A DNA stretch of 64,000 bases, taken from the NCBI RefSeq assembly GCF_000421285.1, contig NZ_ATWO01000003.1:62001-126000 (forward strand). Reading direction: 5' to 3'. This document shows positions 33,867 to 42,832 of the stretch, in pieces (the first letter of the stretch is position 1; every line of letters begins with the position of its first letter). Both the position numbers and the translations under genes were made by a program. The notes beneath the pieces are model-generated. The model was given only the letters and a program-made list of their open reading frames with translations. It was not told the origin of the DNA and did not search any database. The DNA is from Desulfotignum balticum DSM 7044 (lineage in GTDB: Bacteria > Desulfobacterota > Desulfobacteria > Desulfobacterales > Desulfobacteraceae).

Positions 33867-34634
33867 TTACCGGTTGTTATTACCGGATATTCTACTCGAA
33901 CCCGGATGTCCGGTCAAGGGGTATTCAGAAGGATGTTTGACCATCCGGACGATCGCTTCGGCCAGGACCTGGGACGCGTCAATGGTGTCAAGGGGCAGAT
34001 CGTTTCCGCCCAGGGCGCTTAGTTCCGTGCATGCCACAATGGCCACTCCAACCCCCTGGTCTTTTAAATGGTCACAGACCTGAGCATACTGGCGGTGAAG
34101 ATCCAAAGTTATGCCTCCGGCTTTCACCTGCCGGATGATATTGAACAGCCGGTCCTGGTGTTCCTTGTCCGGCCACACTTCTGTCATTCCCAGGGTGTCA
34201 AACCGGCGGGTATACAGTTTTGTGATGGCCACGGCCGGCGATGCCAGCATTCCGATGTGTGTTTCCCTGGCGAAATCGGCCTTCACCTGATTCACCACCA
34301 GATCAATCATGTTGATTACCGGAATTTTCACTGCCTCCTGCACGGCATCATAATAAAAATGGGCCGTGTTGCAGGGGATCACCAGAAAATCCGCGCCCCA
34401 GGCCTCCAGGCGCCGTCCCATGTCCGCCATGACCGGGCCGGGATCTTCACCGTTCCCTTCGATGATGGCTTTGATGCGGGAGGGTACCTTGGGATTGTTG
34501 TCCACGATGCACCGGATATGGTCTTTGTCATCCATGGCTGGTGTCAGGCGGATGATCCGCTGCATCAGGTCCACCGTGGCCTCGGGTCCCATGCCGCCGA
34601 TGATGCCTGCCACTTTTTCGTTTTTTTGTGTCAT
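33867..34634 (-). CDS. Aspartate/glutamate racemase-family protein
   Basis: The 255-residue protein shows the Asp/Glu racemase signatures: N-terminal AGIIGGMGPEATVDLMQRII, the first catalytic Cys in IPCNTAHFYYD, and the second in VACTELSALGG. Start ATG 34634 matches the family N-terminus; a weak TTG at 34679 would extend it. It is the last gene of the TRAP-HpsN-aminotransferase-RidA-lyase operon. Since cysteate is an aspartate analogue, a cysteate racemase is an attractive guess from context. Confidence 0.85.
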   Translation of the reverse strand: MTQKNEKVAGIIGGMGPEATVDLMQRIIRLTPAMDDKDHIRCIVDNNPKVPSRIKAIIEGNGEDPGPVMADMGRRLEAWGADFLVIPCNTAHFYYDAVQEAVKIPVINMIDLVVNQVKADFARETHIGMLASPAVAITKLYTRRFDTLGMTEVWPDKEHQDRLFNIIRQVKAGGITLDLHRQYAQVCDHLKDQGVGVAIVACTELSALGGNDLPLDTIDASQVLAEAIVRMVKHPSEYPLTGHPGSSRISGNNNR

Positions 34635-34659
34635 TTTTTCGGCTGCCGTGTTTGTTGGC

Positions 34660-34688
34660 GCGGCCGCCTGACGATACAAGGCGGCCGC
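34660..34688. repeat. GC hairpin between lyase and racemase genes
   Basis: GCGGCCGCC and GGCGGCCGC form a perfect 9-bp stem with an 11-nt loop just before the racemase start. It may reduce read-through or stabilise the upstream mRNA. Confidence 0.45.
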
Positions 34689-34697
34689 AGGGTTATA

Positions 34698-35699
34698 TCA
34701 TTTTCTGAAGGAATCCATGTACGCATACAGGGCCGGTGATCCGCCCGTGTGCAGAAACAGCACATTGGTGCCCGGAGCGAAATGGCCTTTTCTCACCCGA
34801 TCAACAAGGCCGGCCGCAGTCTTGCCCGAGTACACCGGATCCAGCAGAATCGCTTCGGTCTGCGCAAACAGTTTCACGGCCTCCACCATACTGTCCGTGG
34901 GAATGGAATATCCCGGTCCCACATACTGGTCAAAACACACCACACTGTCTCTGGGGATTTCCTTTTTGACCCCCAGCTTGGCTGCGGTCTCTTTTGCCAG
35001 TTTGTAAACGATCTCTTCCTGGACCGTCTTTTCTCTGGACACATTCATCCCGCTCACGGGGATGCCGGTTTCCATGGCCGTCATGCCCACCACCATGCCG
35101 GCGTGGGTCCCGGCGGAACCCGACGGCACAACAATGTGATCAATGTTTAAGTGCAGGTCATTGAGCTGGGTCATGGTTTCTGCGGCACAGGCGGCATATC
35201 CTAAGGCCCCGATGGCATTGGAGGCCCCGCCGGGAATGATATAAGGCGTTTTGCCTTCTTCAGACAACCCGGCTGCCTTTTTTTCCATGGCCCCCATCAT
35301 GTCGCTCCCGCCGGGCACCACCTCGATGCTCTTGACTCCCAGCAGCTGAAACAGAAAATTGTTGCCGCTGGCATCTGTCTTGTAACTGCCCTTTACCCGT
35401 TCTTCCAGAATCAGATGGCAGTCAAGCCCTTCTTTGACGGCCCATGCCAGGGTCAGCCGGCAATGGTTGGACTGCACGGCACCGCAGGTGATGATGGTGT
35501 CTGCTTTTTTTTCCATGGCATCGGCAATGCAGAACTCCAGTTTCCGGGTTTTGTTGCCCCCGGCAGCACCGGGCAGCTGGTCGTCGCGTTTGACAAACAG
35601 GTTGACTTTTCCGCCCAACGCCTGGCTCAATGCAGGCATGGGTTCAATGGCAGTGGGGGTCTGAATATATTTTCGTCTGGGAAATCGTGTAAAATTCAT
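34698..35699 (-). CDS. PLP-dependent L-cysteate sulfo-lyase / D-cysteine desulfhydrase-like enzyme
   Basis: This 333-residue PLP enzyme belongs to the ACC-deaminase/DcyD group: FVKRDDQLPGAAGGNKTRKLEF carries the PLP lysine (in GNKTRK near residue 50), followed by CGAVQSNHCRLTLAWA and PGGASNAIGALGY. Characterised relatives remove sulfide from D-cysteine (DcyD) or sulfite from L-cysteate (CuyA), giving pyruvate and ammonia. The two cannot be separated by eye. The operon context with an HpsN-like dehydrogenase and a TRAP importer favours cysteate as substrate. RidA encoded next door would hydrolyse the 2-aminoacrylate product. Confidence 0.82.
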   Translation of the reverse strand: MNFTRFPRRKYIQTPTAIEPMPALSQALGGKVNLFVKRDDQLPGAAGGNKTRKLEFCIADAMEKKADTIITCGAVQSNHCRLTLAWAVKEGLDCHLILEERVKGSYKTDASGNNFLFQLLGVKSIEVVPGGSDMMGAMEKKAAGLSEEGKTPYIIPGGASNAIGALGYAACAAETMTQLNDLHLNIDHIVVPSGSAGTHAGMVVGMTAMETGIPVSGMNVSREKTVQEEIVYKLAKETAAKLGVKKEIPRDSVVCFDQYVGPGYSIPTDSMVEAVKLFAQTEAILLDPVYSGKTAAGLVDRVRKGHFAPGTNVLFLHTGGSPALYAYMDSFRK

Positions 35700-35741
35700 G
35701 GGGTTCCTTTTTATATATTGTTTTTTTAAATGGTGCTTGTT

Positions 35742-36128
35742 TTATGACGGCAATTGAAAAACCGCTTCCACCTCAATGGCGGCGTTCAGGGGCAAAGCCC
35801 CAACCTGGAACGCACTGCGGGCAGGAAACGGTTCTGTGAAATACTGGTCATACACGGCGTTGACCGCCTTGAAATTGTTGATATCCGACAGAAAAACAGT
35901 CGTTTTCACGGCATCTGCCAGCCCGGCGCCGGCGCTTTTGGCAATGGCGGACAGGTTCTTGAAAACCTGATGGGCCTGTTCCTCAATGGTCCCTGTCACC
36001 AGCTGACCCGTTGCCGGATCAATGGGAAGCTGGCCGGAAGTAAACAAAAATCCGTTGGCGGCCACGGCCTGGGAATATGGGCCGATGGCTTTTGGGGCGT
36101 TGTCTGTGGCAATAATCTGTCTGTTCAT
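35742..36128 (-). CDS. ridA: RidA/YjgF-family enamine/imine deaminase
   Basis: The 128-residue protein carries RidA hallmarks: TDNAPKAIGPYSQAV at the N-terminus, TSGQLPIDPATG, and the arginine block PARSAFQVGALP near residue 107. RidA hydrolyses 2-aminoacrylate and related imines released by PLP enzymes. Its position between a PLP lyase and an aminotransferase is a direct functional fit. AATGGAG precedes the start. Confidence 0.93.
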   Translation of the reverse strand: MNRQIIATDNAPKAIGPYSQAVAANGFLFTSGQLPIDPATGQLVTGTIEEQAHQVFKNLSAIAKSAGAGLADAVKTTVFLSDINNFKAVNAVYDQYFTEPFPARSAFQVGALPLNAAIEVEAVFQLPS

Positions 36129-36148
36129 GGTTTGTGGTCTCCATTTTT

Positions 36149-37375
36149 TTATTCAGGTTCACGGGGCAGCACACTGGCCGCCACATCTGCAATGATCTGG
36201 GCAATTGATTCACAGTCCGCCAGATCAAAGGTCAGGGGAATTCTCATGTCGCACATGCCGGCCAATATGCGGTCAGTATTAGGCAATTCGGGCAGATTGT
36301 CAAAATATTTCCAGCTGCTGTAGGCGCTGGTGAATCCCACCGGCCGTTTGTTGCCGAACCATTTGAGTTCCACGCCCCGCAAAAGGCAGGTATCCAGAAA
36401 CCGGAGGATCACGGTGGGATCCTCCGTGTTCAGGTTAAACTGGATGGAGCTGCCCACATACTGCTCCTTTGGGTCCCGCTTTGGACAGAAAAGGCCCGGG
36501 ATCTGATTCAGCCGGGATTCCAGGAACTGATACCGCCGGTTCCACCTTTGGCACTGGTCATCCAGGATCTTGAGCTGGGGTCTTAGAATCGCGGCCCGCA
36601 GGTCGTCCATGCGGCAGGAATAATTGGGCACCAGTTCCCGGATTGATTCAAACACGGCATCATCCGGCCGGGACAGGTGTCGGTCATAATTCATGTAAGA
36701 CCCGGAATAGATGATGGCTCTGGCCATCAGGTCCGGATCATCCGTGACCAGCAGACCCCCTTCGCCGGAGTTCATGTGCTTGTAGGTCTGGGTGCTGAAG
36801 CAGGCGGCCGTGCCAAAAGAACCGGACAGTTTTCCGTTCCACCGGGCCCCCATGGTGTGGGCGCAGTCTTCGATCAACGTGATCCCTTGCTGCCGGCATA
36901 TCTCCATGATCCGGTCCATGTCGGCAATGTGGCCCCGCATATGAGACATCATGAACCATTTGACATCCTTTTCCGCCGCCTTGGCCGCCAGGTCGTCAAA
37001 ATCGATGGTATAGTCATCCGTGATCTCCACCAGAATGATTTTAGCCCCCGTGTTATGGATGGCGCCCGGCACGGGTGCCAGGGTATAGGCATTGCACAGA
37101 ATGCGGTCCCCGGGTCTGACCCCGGCGCTTTTCAACGCCAGATACATGGCACTGCCGCAGGAGGCGCAGGCAAGACAGTATTGGCTGCCCATATATGCGG
37201 CAAACTCTTTTTCCAGCAGCGCGGTTTCAGAAACCTCATCTTTGACCACATTGTACCGGTGAAGCCGTCCCGACTGCAATACACGGACGGCACTGTCAAT
37301 GGCCGGCTGGGAAATGGGTTCCTGCCGGGTAAAGCTTTTTGAAAACATCATGGGTTGATCGGTTTGTACAGGCAT
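36149..37375 (-). CDS. DegT/DnrJ/EryC1/StrS-family aminotransferase
   Basis: The 408-residue PLP enzyme has the family blocks CASCGSAMYLALKSAGV, LIEDCAHTMGARW (PLP-binding Asp) and the PLP lysine in STQTYKHMNSGEGG. Most relatives aminate keto-sugars. Here it sits between RidA and an HpsN-like dehydrogenase in a catabolic operon and may transaminate the oxidised substrate, but the reaction is unknown. ATG 37375 is chosen because AAGG lies nine bases upstream and the family N-terminus follows; earlier in-frame starts run into hpsN. Confidence 0.85.
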   Translation of the reverse strand: MPVQTDQPMMFSKSFTRQEPISQPAIDSAVRVLQSGRLHRYNVVKDEVSETALLEKEFAAYMGSQYCLACASCGSAMYLALKSAGVRPGDRILCNAYTLAPVPGAIHNTGAKIILVEITDDYTIDFDDLAAKAAEKDVKWFMMSHMRGHIADMDRIMEICRQQGITLIEDCAHTMGARWNGKLSGSFGTAACFSTQTYKHMNSGEGGLLVTDDPDLMARAIIYSGSYMNYDRHLSRPDDAVFESIRELVPNYSCRMDDLRAAILRPQLKILDDQCQRWNRRYQFLESRLNQIPGLFCPKRDPKEQYVGSSIQFNLNTEDPTVILRFLDTCLLRGVELKWFGNKRPVGFTSAYSSWKYFDNLPELPNTDRILAGMCDMRIPLTFDLADCESIAQIIADVAASVLPREPE

Positions 37376-37404
37376 ATCCATCCACCTTGGTATTCTGACA
37401 ACGG

Positions 37405-38718
37405 TTATGAGTAATGTTTCTGGGAATAGACATTGAAATCCCATTCCTGATCCGGGAAGAATTTTTTCAGCCGCCAGTCACAGGCCCGGGCATGACCTTC
37501 CATGCCCTCCACCCGGGACAACCGGGAGGCCCGGGAGCTGATTTCCAGACAGGCCTGTTTTTCAATTTCCTGAAATGTGCAGATTTTGAGAAATTTGTGC
37601 ACGTTCAGGCCGCCGGAATAATACCCGGCTTTGCGGGTGGGCAGTATGTGGTTGGTGCCCGAACATTTGTCTCCCTGGGCCACGGTACAGTAATCCCCGA
37701 TAAACAGAGAGCCATAGGCCGTGAGGCGATCGCACCACCACTGGTTGTCTTTGGTCATCACCTGGACATGTTCGGGGGCATATTGGTCGCTGACTGCAGC
37801 CATCTCCTGCCAGTCGTCACACAGGACAATTTCCCCATAATCCCGCCAGGATGCGGCAGCCACTTCCGGATCCGGCAGATCATCGATTACATGGGGCATT
37901 ATCTTCAATACCTGTTCCCCCAGCTGTCTGGAGTCAGTGAACAGCCACACCGGAGAGTCATACCCATGCTCGGCCTGGGACACCAGGTCCACGGCAATGG
38001 TCATGGGATCGGCCGTGTTATCGGCAATCACGGCGGATTCCGTGGGTCCGGCAAATACATCGATGGCGCATACACCGGATCCGGCCAGCAGGGCCTTGGC
38101 TTCCGCCACATAGGCATTGCCGGGACCGGCCAGAATATTGGCCCGTTTTCCCGTAAACAGTCCGAAGGCCATGGAGGCAATGGCCTGGACCCCGCCCATC
38201 TCCAGAATGATATCGGCTCCGGATATGTCCATGGCATAGGCCACGGCCGGATCAATGCTCTTTCCCCGGGGAGGGGAGGCGGCAATCACGGTTTTCACAC
38301 CGGCCGCCTTGGCCGTGGCCACACTCATGACAGCGGAACAGGCATGGGCGAAACGGCCCCCGGGGATATAACACCCGGCCACATCCATGGGAATAATGCG
38401 CTGTCCCAGACGGACTCCGGGATAAATCTGGGTTTCAAATTCTTTGATGCTGTCCCGCTGGGCTTTGGCAAACGCCGACACCTGCTGGTGGGCAAACCGG
38501 ATATCTTCTTTGACAGAGTCCGGAACCGTGTCAATCAACTGCTGTTTTTTCTCTTCACTGAGAATGAACGGGTCGGTCCAGTTGTCAAACTTCAGTGCCA
38601 GAGCTTCCACGGCTTTTTCCCGGTCCGCCCGGATATCGGCCAGCATCTTTTCAACGGCCGGCCGGATGGTTTCACTGTGGGATTCAGCGGTTTTCACCGC
38701 TTTTTTTAAATGCTGCAT
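37405..38718 (-). CDS. HisD-family dehydrogenase, sulfopropanediol 3-dehydrogenase (HpsN)-like
   Basis: This 437-residue NAD-dependent enzyme belongs to the histidinol dehydrogenase family. It shows the HpsN-type variation IPGGRFAHACSAVMSVATAKAAG (split: IPGGRFAHACSAVM and SVATAKAAG) and AASPPRGKSIDP, with DVFAGPTESAVIAD and the zinc-site region YAPEHVQV. No his genes are near. HpsN oxidises 2,3-dihydroxypropane-1-sulfonate to sulfolactate. Linkage to a TRAP importer and a cysteate-lyase-like enzyme supports a sulfonate role over histidine synthesis. The ribosome site GGAG precedes ATG 38718. Confidence 0.8.
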   Translation of the reverse strand: MQHLKKAVKTAESHSETIRPAVEKMLADIRADREKAVEALALKFDNWTDPFILSEEKKQQLIDTVPDSVKEDIRFAHQQVSAFAKAQRDSIKEFETQIYPGVRLGQRIIPMDVAGCYIPGGRFAHACSAVMSVATAKAAGVKTVIAASPPRGKSIDPAVAYAMDISGADIILEMGGVQAIASMAFGLFTGKRANILAGPGNAYVAEAKALLAGSGVCAIDVFAGPTESAVIADNTADPMTIAVDLVSQAEHGYDSPVWLFTDSRQLGEQVLKIMPHVIDDLPDPEVAAASWRDYGEIVLCDDWQEMAAVSDQYAPEHVQVMTKDNQWWCDRLTAYGSLFIGDYCTVAQGDKCSGTNHILPTRKAGYYSGGLNVHKFLKICTFQEIEKQACLEISSRASRLSRVEGMEGHARACDWRLKKFFPDQEWDFNVYSQKHYS

Positions 38719-38792
38719 TTATCGTGTTCTCCATATTTGATTAAGGTCACGCATCTGTTGTGTCATTATCTGTTCTGATTCTTTTGAAGATA

Positions 38793-40073
38793 TCAATATC
38801 CAAACGCTTTGGGCAGCCAGAGGCAGAATCCCGGGATATAGGCCACAGTAAACACGGCCAGGATCTCCACAATGGAAAAGGGAATCGCCTTGACCGATAT
38901 TTCTTCGATACTCACTTTTCCGATACCGGATGCAATGAACAGGTTTTCCCCTAACGGCGGTGTTTCAAACCCGATTTCACAACACATCACCAGTACCACG
39001 CCAAAATGGATGGGGTCTACGCCCAGGCTGGTCATGACCGGCAAAAGCACGGGTGTCACCAGCATTATGGTGGCCAGGGTCTCCATGAACATGCCGATCA
39101 TGATCAGGAAAATGATGACCAGTGCCCAGATAATGAACACATTGCCGGTCAGGGCCAGCAGCCAGGCGGCAATGGCATCCGGGATCTTGTACTGCACCAG
39201 GAGCCGGCCGAATGCCTGGGCCGTGAACAGGATGATCAACACCCGGCCCGACAGCCAGGTGGTGGAATCCAAAGACTTGAAAATGGCGGGCAGTTTGAGC
39301 TCCTGGTAGATGAAAATGCCCACGAACAGGGTATAGAAAATCGAGACAATGGCGGCTTCCGTAGGCGTGAAAAACCCGGAATATATGCCGCCCAGAATCA
39401 CTACCGGCGCCATCAAAGCCCAGAATCCATCCTTGATGGTCACCAGGGTTTTCTTTAAAGACCATTCGTCCTCATTGGGTTTGTATCCCTTTTTTTTGCT
39501 GATCACATAGTTGAGAATAATGATACCGGATGCGATGAGCAGGCCGGGAAACACCCCGGCGATGAACAGCTGGGTGATGGATACGCTGGCCGTCACCCCA
39601 TAGATCACCATGGGAATACTGGGGGGAATCACAATACCTAAGCCCCCGGAAGACGCCGTGACAGCCGAGGCATAGCCGCGGTCATATCCTTTTCTGGTCA
39701 TGGCCGGAATCATGAGCATGCCCACGGCGGCCGTGGTGGCCGGACCGGACCCGGATATGGCGCCGAAAAACAGGCAGGCCAGCACCGTGGAGGCACCCAG
39801 GCCTCCGGCCATCCGGCCTGCCAGAACTTCAGCCACTGCCACCAGGCGCCTGGAAATGCCGGATCCCTGCATCAAAGCCCCGGACAGGATAAAAGCCGGC
39901 AGGGCCATGACCGGAAACGAATTGACCGCGTTATAGGCGATCTGCACCAGGGTGGTCACATCCTTGCCGATGGACATGAATGCAGCCATGGCCGCCATGC
40001 CCAAGGCCACGGCAATGGGGGCACCGATCACCAGAAGAATGCCGAATGCGCCGAACAATACCGATGAAATCAT
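38793..40073 (-). CDS. dctM: TRAP transporter large permease (DctM)
   Basis: The 426-residue inner-membrane protein has about 12 helices and DctM landmarks (GAISGSGPATTAAVGMLMIP, GLGIVIPPSIPMVIYG). It forms the Na+-coupled channel of a tripartite transporter for organic anions. The start overlaps the stop of the small permease gene by 4 bp. The substrate is probably the sulfonate processed by the downstream enzymes. Confidence 0.93.
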   Translation of the reverse strand: MISSVLFGAFGILLVIGAPIAVALGMAAMAAFMSIGKDVTTLVQIAYNAVNSFPVMALPAFILSGALMQGSGISRRLVAVAEVLAGRMAGGLGASTVLACLFFGAISGSGPATTAAVGMLMIPAMTRKGYDRGYASAVTASSGGLGIVIPPSIPMVIYGVTASVSITQLFIAGVFPGLLIASGIIILNYVISKKKGYKPNEDEWSLKKTLVTIKDGFWALMAPVVILGGIYSGFFTPTEAAIVSIFYTLFVGIFIYQELKLPAIFKSLDSTTWLSGRVLIILFTAQAFGRLLVQYKIPDAIAAWLLALTGNVFIIWALVIIFLIMIGMFMETLATIMLVTPVLLPVMTSLGVDPIHFGVVLVMCCEIGFETPPLGENLFIASGIGKVSIEEISVKAIPFSIVEILAVFTVAYIPGFCLWLPKAFGY

Positions 40074-40651
40074 GCCATCCTCCCTTCATCGTTTGAATCG
40101 ATTTTCATGTCCCGCTTGATATCTTCCAGATCTGTCGAAATATCGTCCACATCCACGATGTCTCTTTTCAGAATGTGTTTCAGGATATTGACCTGGATGA
40201 TCCGGATGCTCATGAGGGTGAATGTGAAGGGAAACAGCATGTAAATATACTGCATGGGGATATCCAGGGCCGGCGAATAAAACGGATATTCCATCATATC
40301 CCGGATGACTTCAATGCTTTTAACCGTCATGATGGCGTTGAACACCAGCCATATGCCGTCGGCGATGAGCTGGGACACATCGCCCACGATTTTTGGAAAC
40401 AGTTTGAACTGAAAGGTGACCCGGTTATGGGCCCCCAGCCGGGCTGCATAGGATGCGCCCAGAAAGGCGAACCAGACAAAGGCGAACCGGGATGCTTCCT
40501 CGCTCCAGGCCAGCGAATTCTGGAAAACGGTCCGCATGATCACCTGAAAGAACAGGAGGATGACAAAAAAGCTCAAGAAAAATTTACACAGATATCCTTC
40601 GATATTATCCAGGATCGTGATTGACGTTTTAAGCACGCGGCTGAGAGTCAC
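40070..40651 (-). CDS. dctQ: TRAP transporter small permease (DctQ)
   Basis: The 193-residue protein has four membrane helices with the DctQ pattern SLAWSEEASRFAFVWFAFLGA. It bridges the binding protein and DctM. GTG 40651 has AGGAG seven bases upstream; the frame opens slightly earlier at a TTG (40669). The C-terminal cytoplasmic tail is charged and longer than in many DctQ proteins. Confidence 0.88.
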   Translation of the reverse strand: MTLSRVLKTSITILDNIEGYLCKFFLSFFVILLFFQVIMRTVFQNSLAWSEEASRFAFVWFAFLGASYAARLGAHNRVTFQFKLFPKIVGDVSQLIADGIWLVFNAIMTVKSIEVIRDMMEYPFYSPALDIPMQYIYMLFPFTFTLMSIRIIQVNILKHILKRDIVDVDDISTDLEDIKRDMKIDSNDEGRMA

Positions 40652-40744
40652 TTTTCTGCTCCTCACCAAAAAATTTTTTCAAGGAGGGTGCCCTGGATTA
40701 CAGAGCACCCTCTTCGGCTTCAACCGTTGATACCAGGCAGGTGA

Positions 40745-41764
40745 TTACTGGGCCTGTCTGGCTTTATCCGCTTTTTCAAGCTCTGCCACCACTTCCATGA
40801 CAGCGTCTTTGCCGCCGACTTTGTCATAGTATTCAGGCCACACTTTTTCCTTGGCCACTTGAATCATTTTGTCTTCGTCAGAAAATTCACTGTATTCCAT
40901 GCCGGCGTCCAGCATGGCCTGGAGGGCTTTTTCAGATTCTTCCATCTGGAACAGCACACAATACTGCTGGGCTTCGATGCCGGCCCGGATCAGGATGTCC
41001 TTGAGGTTCTGATCCATTTTCTGAAAATGTTTTTCACCGATGATCATGGGCTGCAACGAGAACTGGTAATGCAGCGGTGTGATGTATTTCTGTACTTCCT
41101 GAAATTTCATGGTGTAGTTGACAATATAGGGATTGTCCTGACCGTCCACCACGCCCTGCTGCAGCGCGGTAAAGGTTTCCGGCCATGCCATGGGGGTGGG
41201 ATTCGCGCCCCAGGCTTCATAGGATGCGATCATCAGGGCGTTCTGGGGGACCCGGACTTTCAAGCCTTTCAGATCAGCCATACTGGTGATTTTGCGTTTG
41301 GAATTGGTCAGATGACGGAAATTGGAATAGGTCCAGGCCAGAATCCGGATTCCGGCTTCCTTTTGAAGGATGTCGTTCCATTGTGCACCCAGTTTTCCCG
41401 TGGTGATGGTGACGGCATCCCGCATGCTCTTGATCACATAAGGGAAGGTCAGGATGTTGATTTTCCGTGAAAACGGGGACAGGTTGGGGACAGAGAGCAT
41501 GCACAGGTCCAGTTCGCCGCTGCGGGTGTTCTGGAGCATTTCCGTTTCATTTCCCAGGGCGCTGCCCGGGAAGAGCTGAATTTTCACATCACCGCCCGTG
41601 TACCCTTCCACCAGGTATTTGAACTGTTTGGCAATGGCACCCTGGTCGGAGTTGATGGGATCCCCGAATCCCAGTTTCAATACTTTTTCAGCAAATACCT
41701 GGGATGGTATCACCAGGCAAACGGACATCACGGCCAATGTTAAAAAAAGAAATAATTTTTTCAT
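40745..41764 (-). CDS. dctP: TRAP transporter periplasmic solute-binding protein (DctP)
   Basis: The 339-residue protein has a signal peptide (MKKLFLFLTLAVMSVCLVIP, cleaved near QVFA-EK) and the DctP fold: LFPGSALGNETEMLQNTRSG and the conserved arginine region LKGLKVRVPQNALM that binds the substrate carboxylate (or sulfonate). ATG 41764 has GAGGGGG upstream. It is the first gene of an eight-gene operon ending at the racemase, preceded by an IclR-type operator. Confidence 0.93.
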   Translation of the reverse strand: MKKLFLFLTLAVMSVCLVIPSQVFAEKVLKLGFGDPINSDQGAIAKQFKYLVEGYTGGDVKIQLFPGSALGNETEMLQNTRSGELDLCMLSVPNLSPFSRKINILTFPYVIKSMRDAVTITTGKLGAQWNDILQKEAGIRILAWTYSNFRHLTNSKRKITSMADLKGLKVRVPQNALMIASYEAWGANPTPMAWPETFTALQQGVVDGQDNPYIVNYTMKFQEVQKYITPLHYQFSLQPMIIGEKHFQKMDQNLKDILIRAGIEAQQYCVLFQMEESEKALQAMLDAGMEYSEFSDEDKMIQVAKEKVWPEYYDKVGGKDAVMEVVAELEKADKARQAQ

Positions 41765-41801
41765 GCGAATTCCCCCTCTGTTTGATTTAGTACTCAAATT
41801 T

Positions 41802-41818
41802 GTTACTATAATAGTAAC
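41802..41818. promoter_or_regulatory. Palindromic operator between TRAP operon and IclR regulator
   Basis: GTTACTAT and ATAGTAAC form a perfect 8-bp inverted repeat around one central base. The site lies just downstream of a likely minus-strand promoter (-10 at 41835-41840), where a repressor would block the TRAP/sulfonate operon. The IclR-type gene is divergent. Confidence 0.6.
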
Positions 41819-41834
41819 TCCAATCCTATAATCG

Positions 41835-41863
41835 AATTTAAAAGAGATATTTATTAATGTCAA
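41835..41863 (-). promoter_or_regulatory. Vegetative promoter of the TRAP/sulfonate operon
   Basis: On the minus strand TTGACA (41863-41858) and TAAATT (41840-41835) are 17 bp apart. The start would be near 41828, directly before the palindrome. Confidence 0.5.
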
Positions 41864-42017
41864 CCCCTTTTTTAAATTTTTATCAATGTTTTGTATTTCA
41901 TGGAACTGCCAAATATGATATGCACCAGATTCTGTGTTTAGTATGACACAAACCAGATCGTATTTCCGTCATTATATGATAAGATACATCTGGATCAGAC
42001 AACAATCAGGATATAAG

Positions 42018-42806
42018 ATGTCCAGTAAAAAAGACCAATATTTTTCTAAAACCCTGGAAAAAGGCCTGTCGATTTTAGACCTGTTCGGCCGGGAACACCC
42101 GTCCCGGTCCCTGACGGAAATTTCCACGCTAACCGGGATCAACAAAACTTCCACCTACCGTCTGGTCAACACCCTGATCCAGCTGGGATATCTGCGCAAA
42201 AGTGTCACTGACAAATCCCTGCGCTTAGGGCCCAAGGCGTTTTCCATGGGCCATGAATGCTTTCACGGGTTTGATATCTATCAGGGCATCAAGCCCATCA
42301 TTGACAAGACCTTTTTCGAACATCACATATCCATTGATTCCGCGCTCATTGACGGATTCAAGCTGATTTCCCTGTACCGCCGGGAAATGCCCAACCTGGT
42401 GTCGTTCCACCTGCCCCTGATCATGGACGAACTCTATGCCCGGGCCATGGGAAAGATCGTGCTGGCCAACCTGGGCCCCGACGACCTGGAACACTATTTT
42501 GCCGACCTGGTGCCCAAAAAACTGACCCCCCACACCCTGGCGGACATCGACGAGATCCGGAAAGATATCCGGAACACCCGGACACGGGGGTATTCCATCA
42601 ATAACAAGGAATATATGACCGGTGTGATCAGCATCGGGGCCCCCATGATGAACTTACAGACCAAATCCGTGGTGGGGGCAGTGAGCCTGGATTTTCCATC
42701 CAGAGAATATTCCCTGGACGCCATCGAAAAACAGTATATCTCCGTGCTGCTCACCCTGGCCACGGAAGCCTCGGACCTGATCACCACAGCCGGCATCCGG
42801 CAGTAG
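42018..42806 (+). CDS. IclR-family transcriptional regulator
   Basis: The 262-residue protein has an N-terminal winged helix (KTLEKGLSILDLFGREHPS, then INKTSTYRLVNTLIQLGYL) and a C-terminal IclR effector domain (MGKIVLANLGPDDLE, then GVISIGAPM). IclR proteins bind small organic acids. Start ATG 42018 has AGGA six bases upstream; an open frame runs back to 41934 without family similarity. It is divergent from the TRAP/sulfonate operon and shares a palindrome-containing intergenic region with it. Confidence 0.88.
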   Translation: MSSKKDQYFSKTLEKGLSILDLFGREHPSRSLTEISTLTGINKTSTYRLVNTLIQLGYLRKSVTDKSLRLGPKAFSMGHECFHGFDIYQGIKPIIDKTFFEHHISIDSALIDGFKLISLYRREMPNLVSFHLPLIMDELYARAMGKIVLANLGPDDLEHYFADLVPKKLTPHTLADIDEIRKDIRNTRTRGYSINNKEYMTGVISIGAPMMNLQTKSVVGAVSLDFPSREYSLDAIEKQYISVLLTLATEASDLITTAGIRQ

Positions 42807-42832
42807 GGGGGGAGGCAGCCGGCCCGTCCCGG

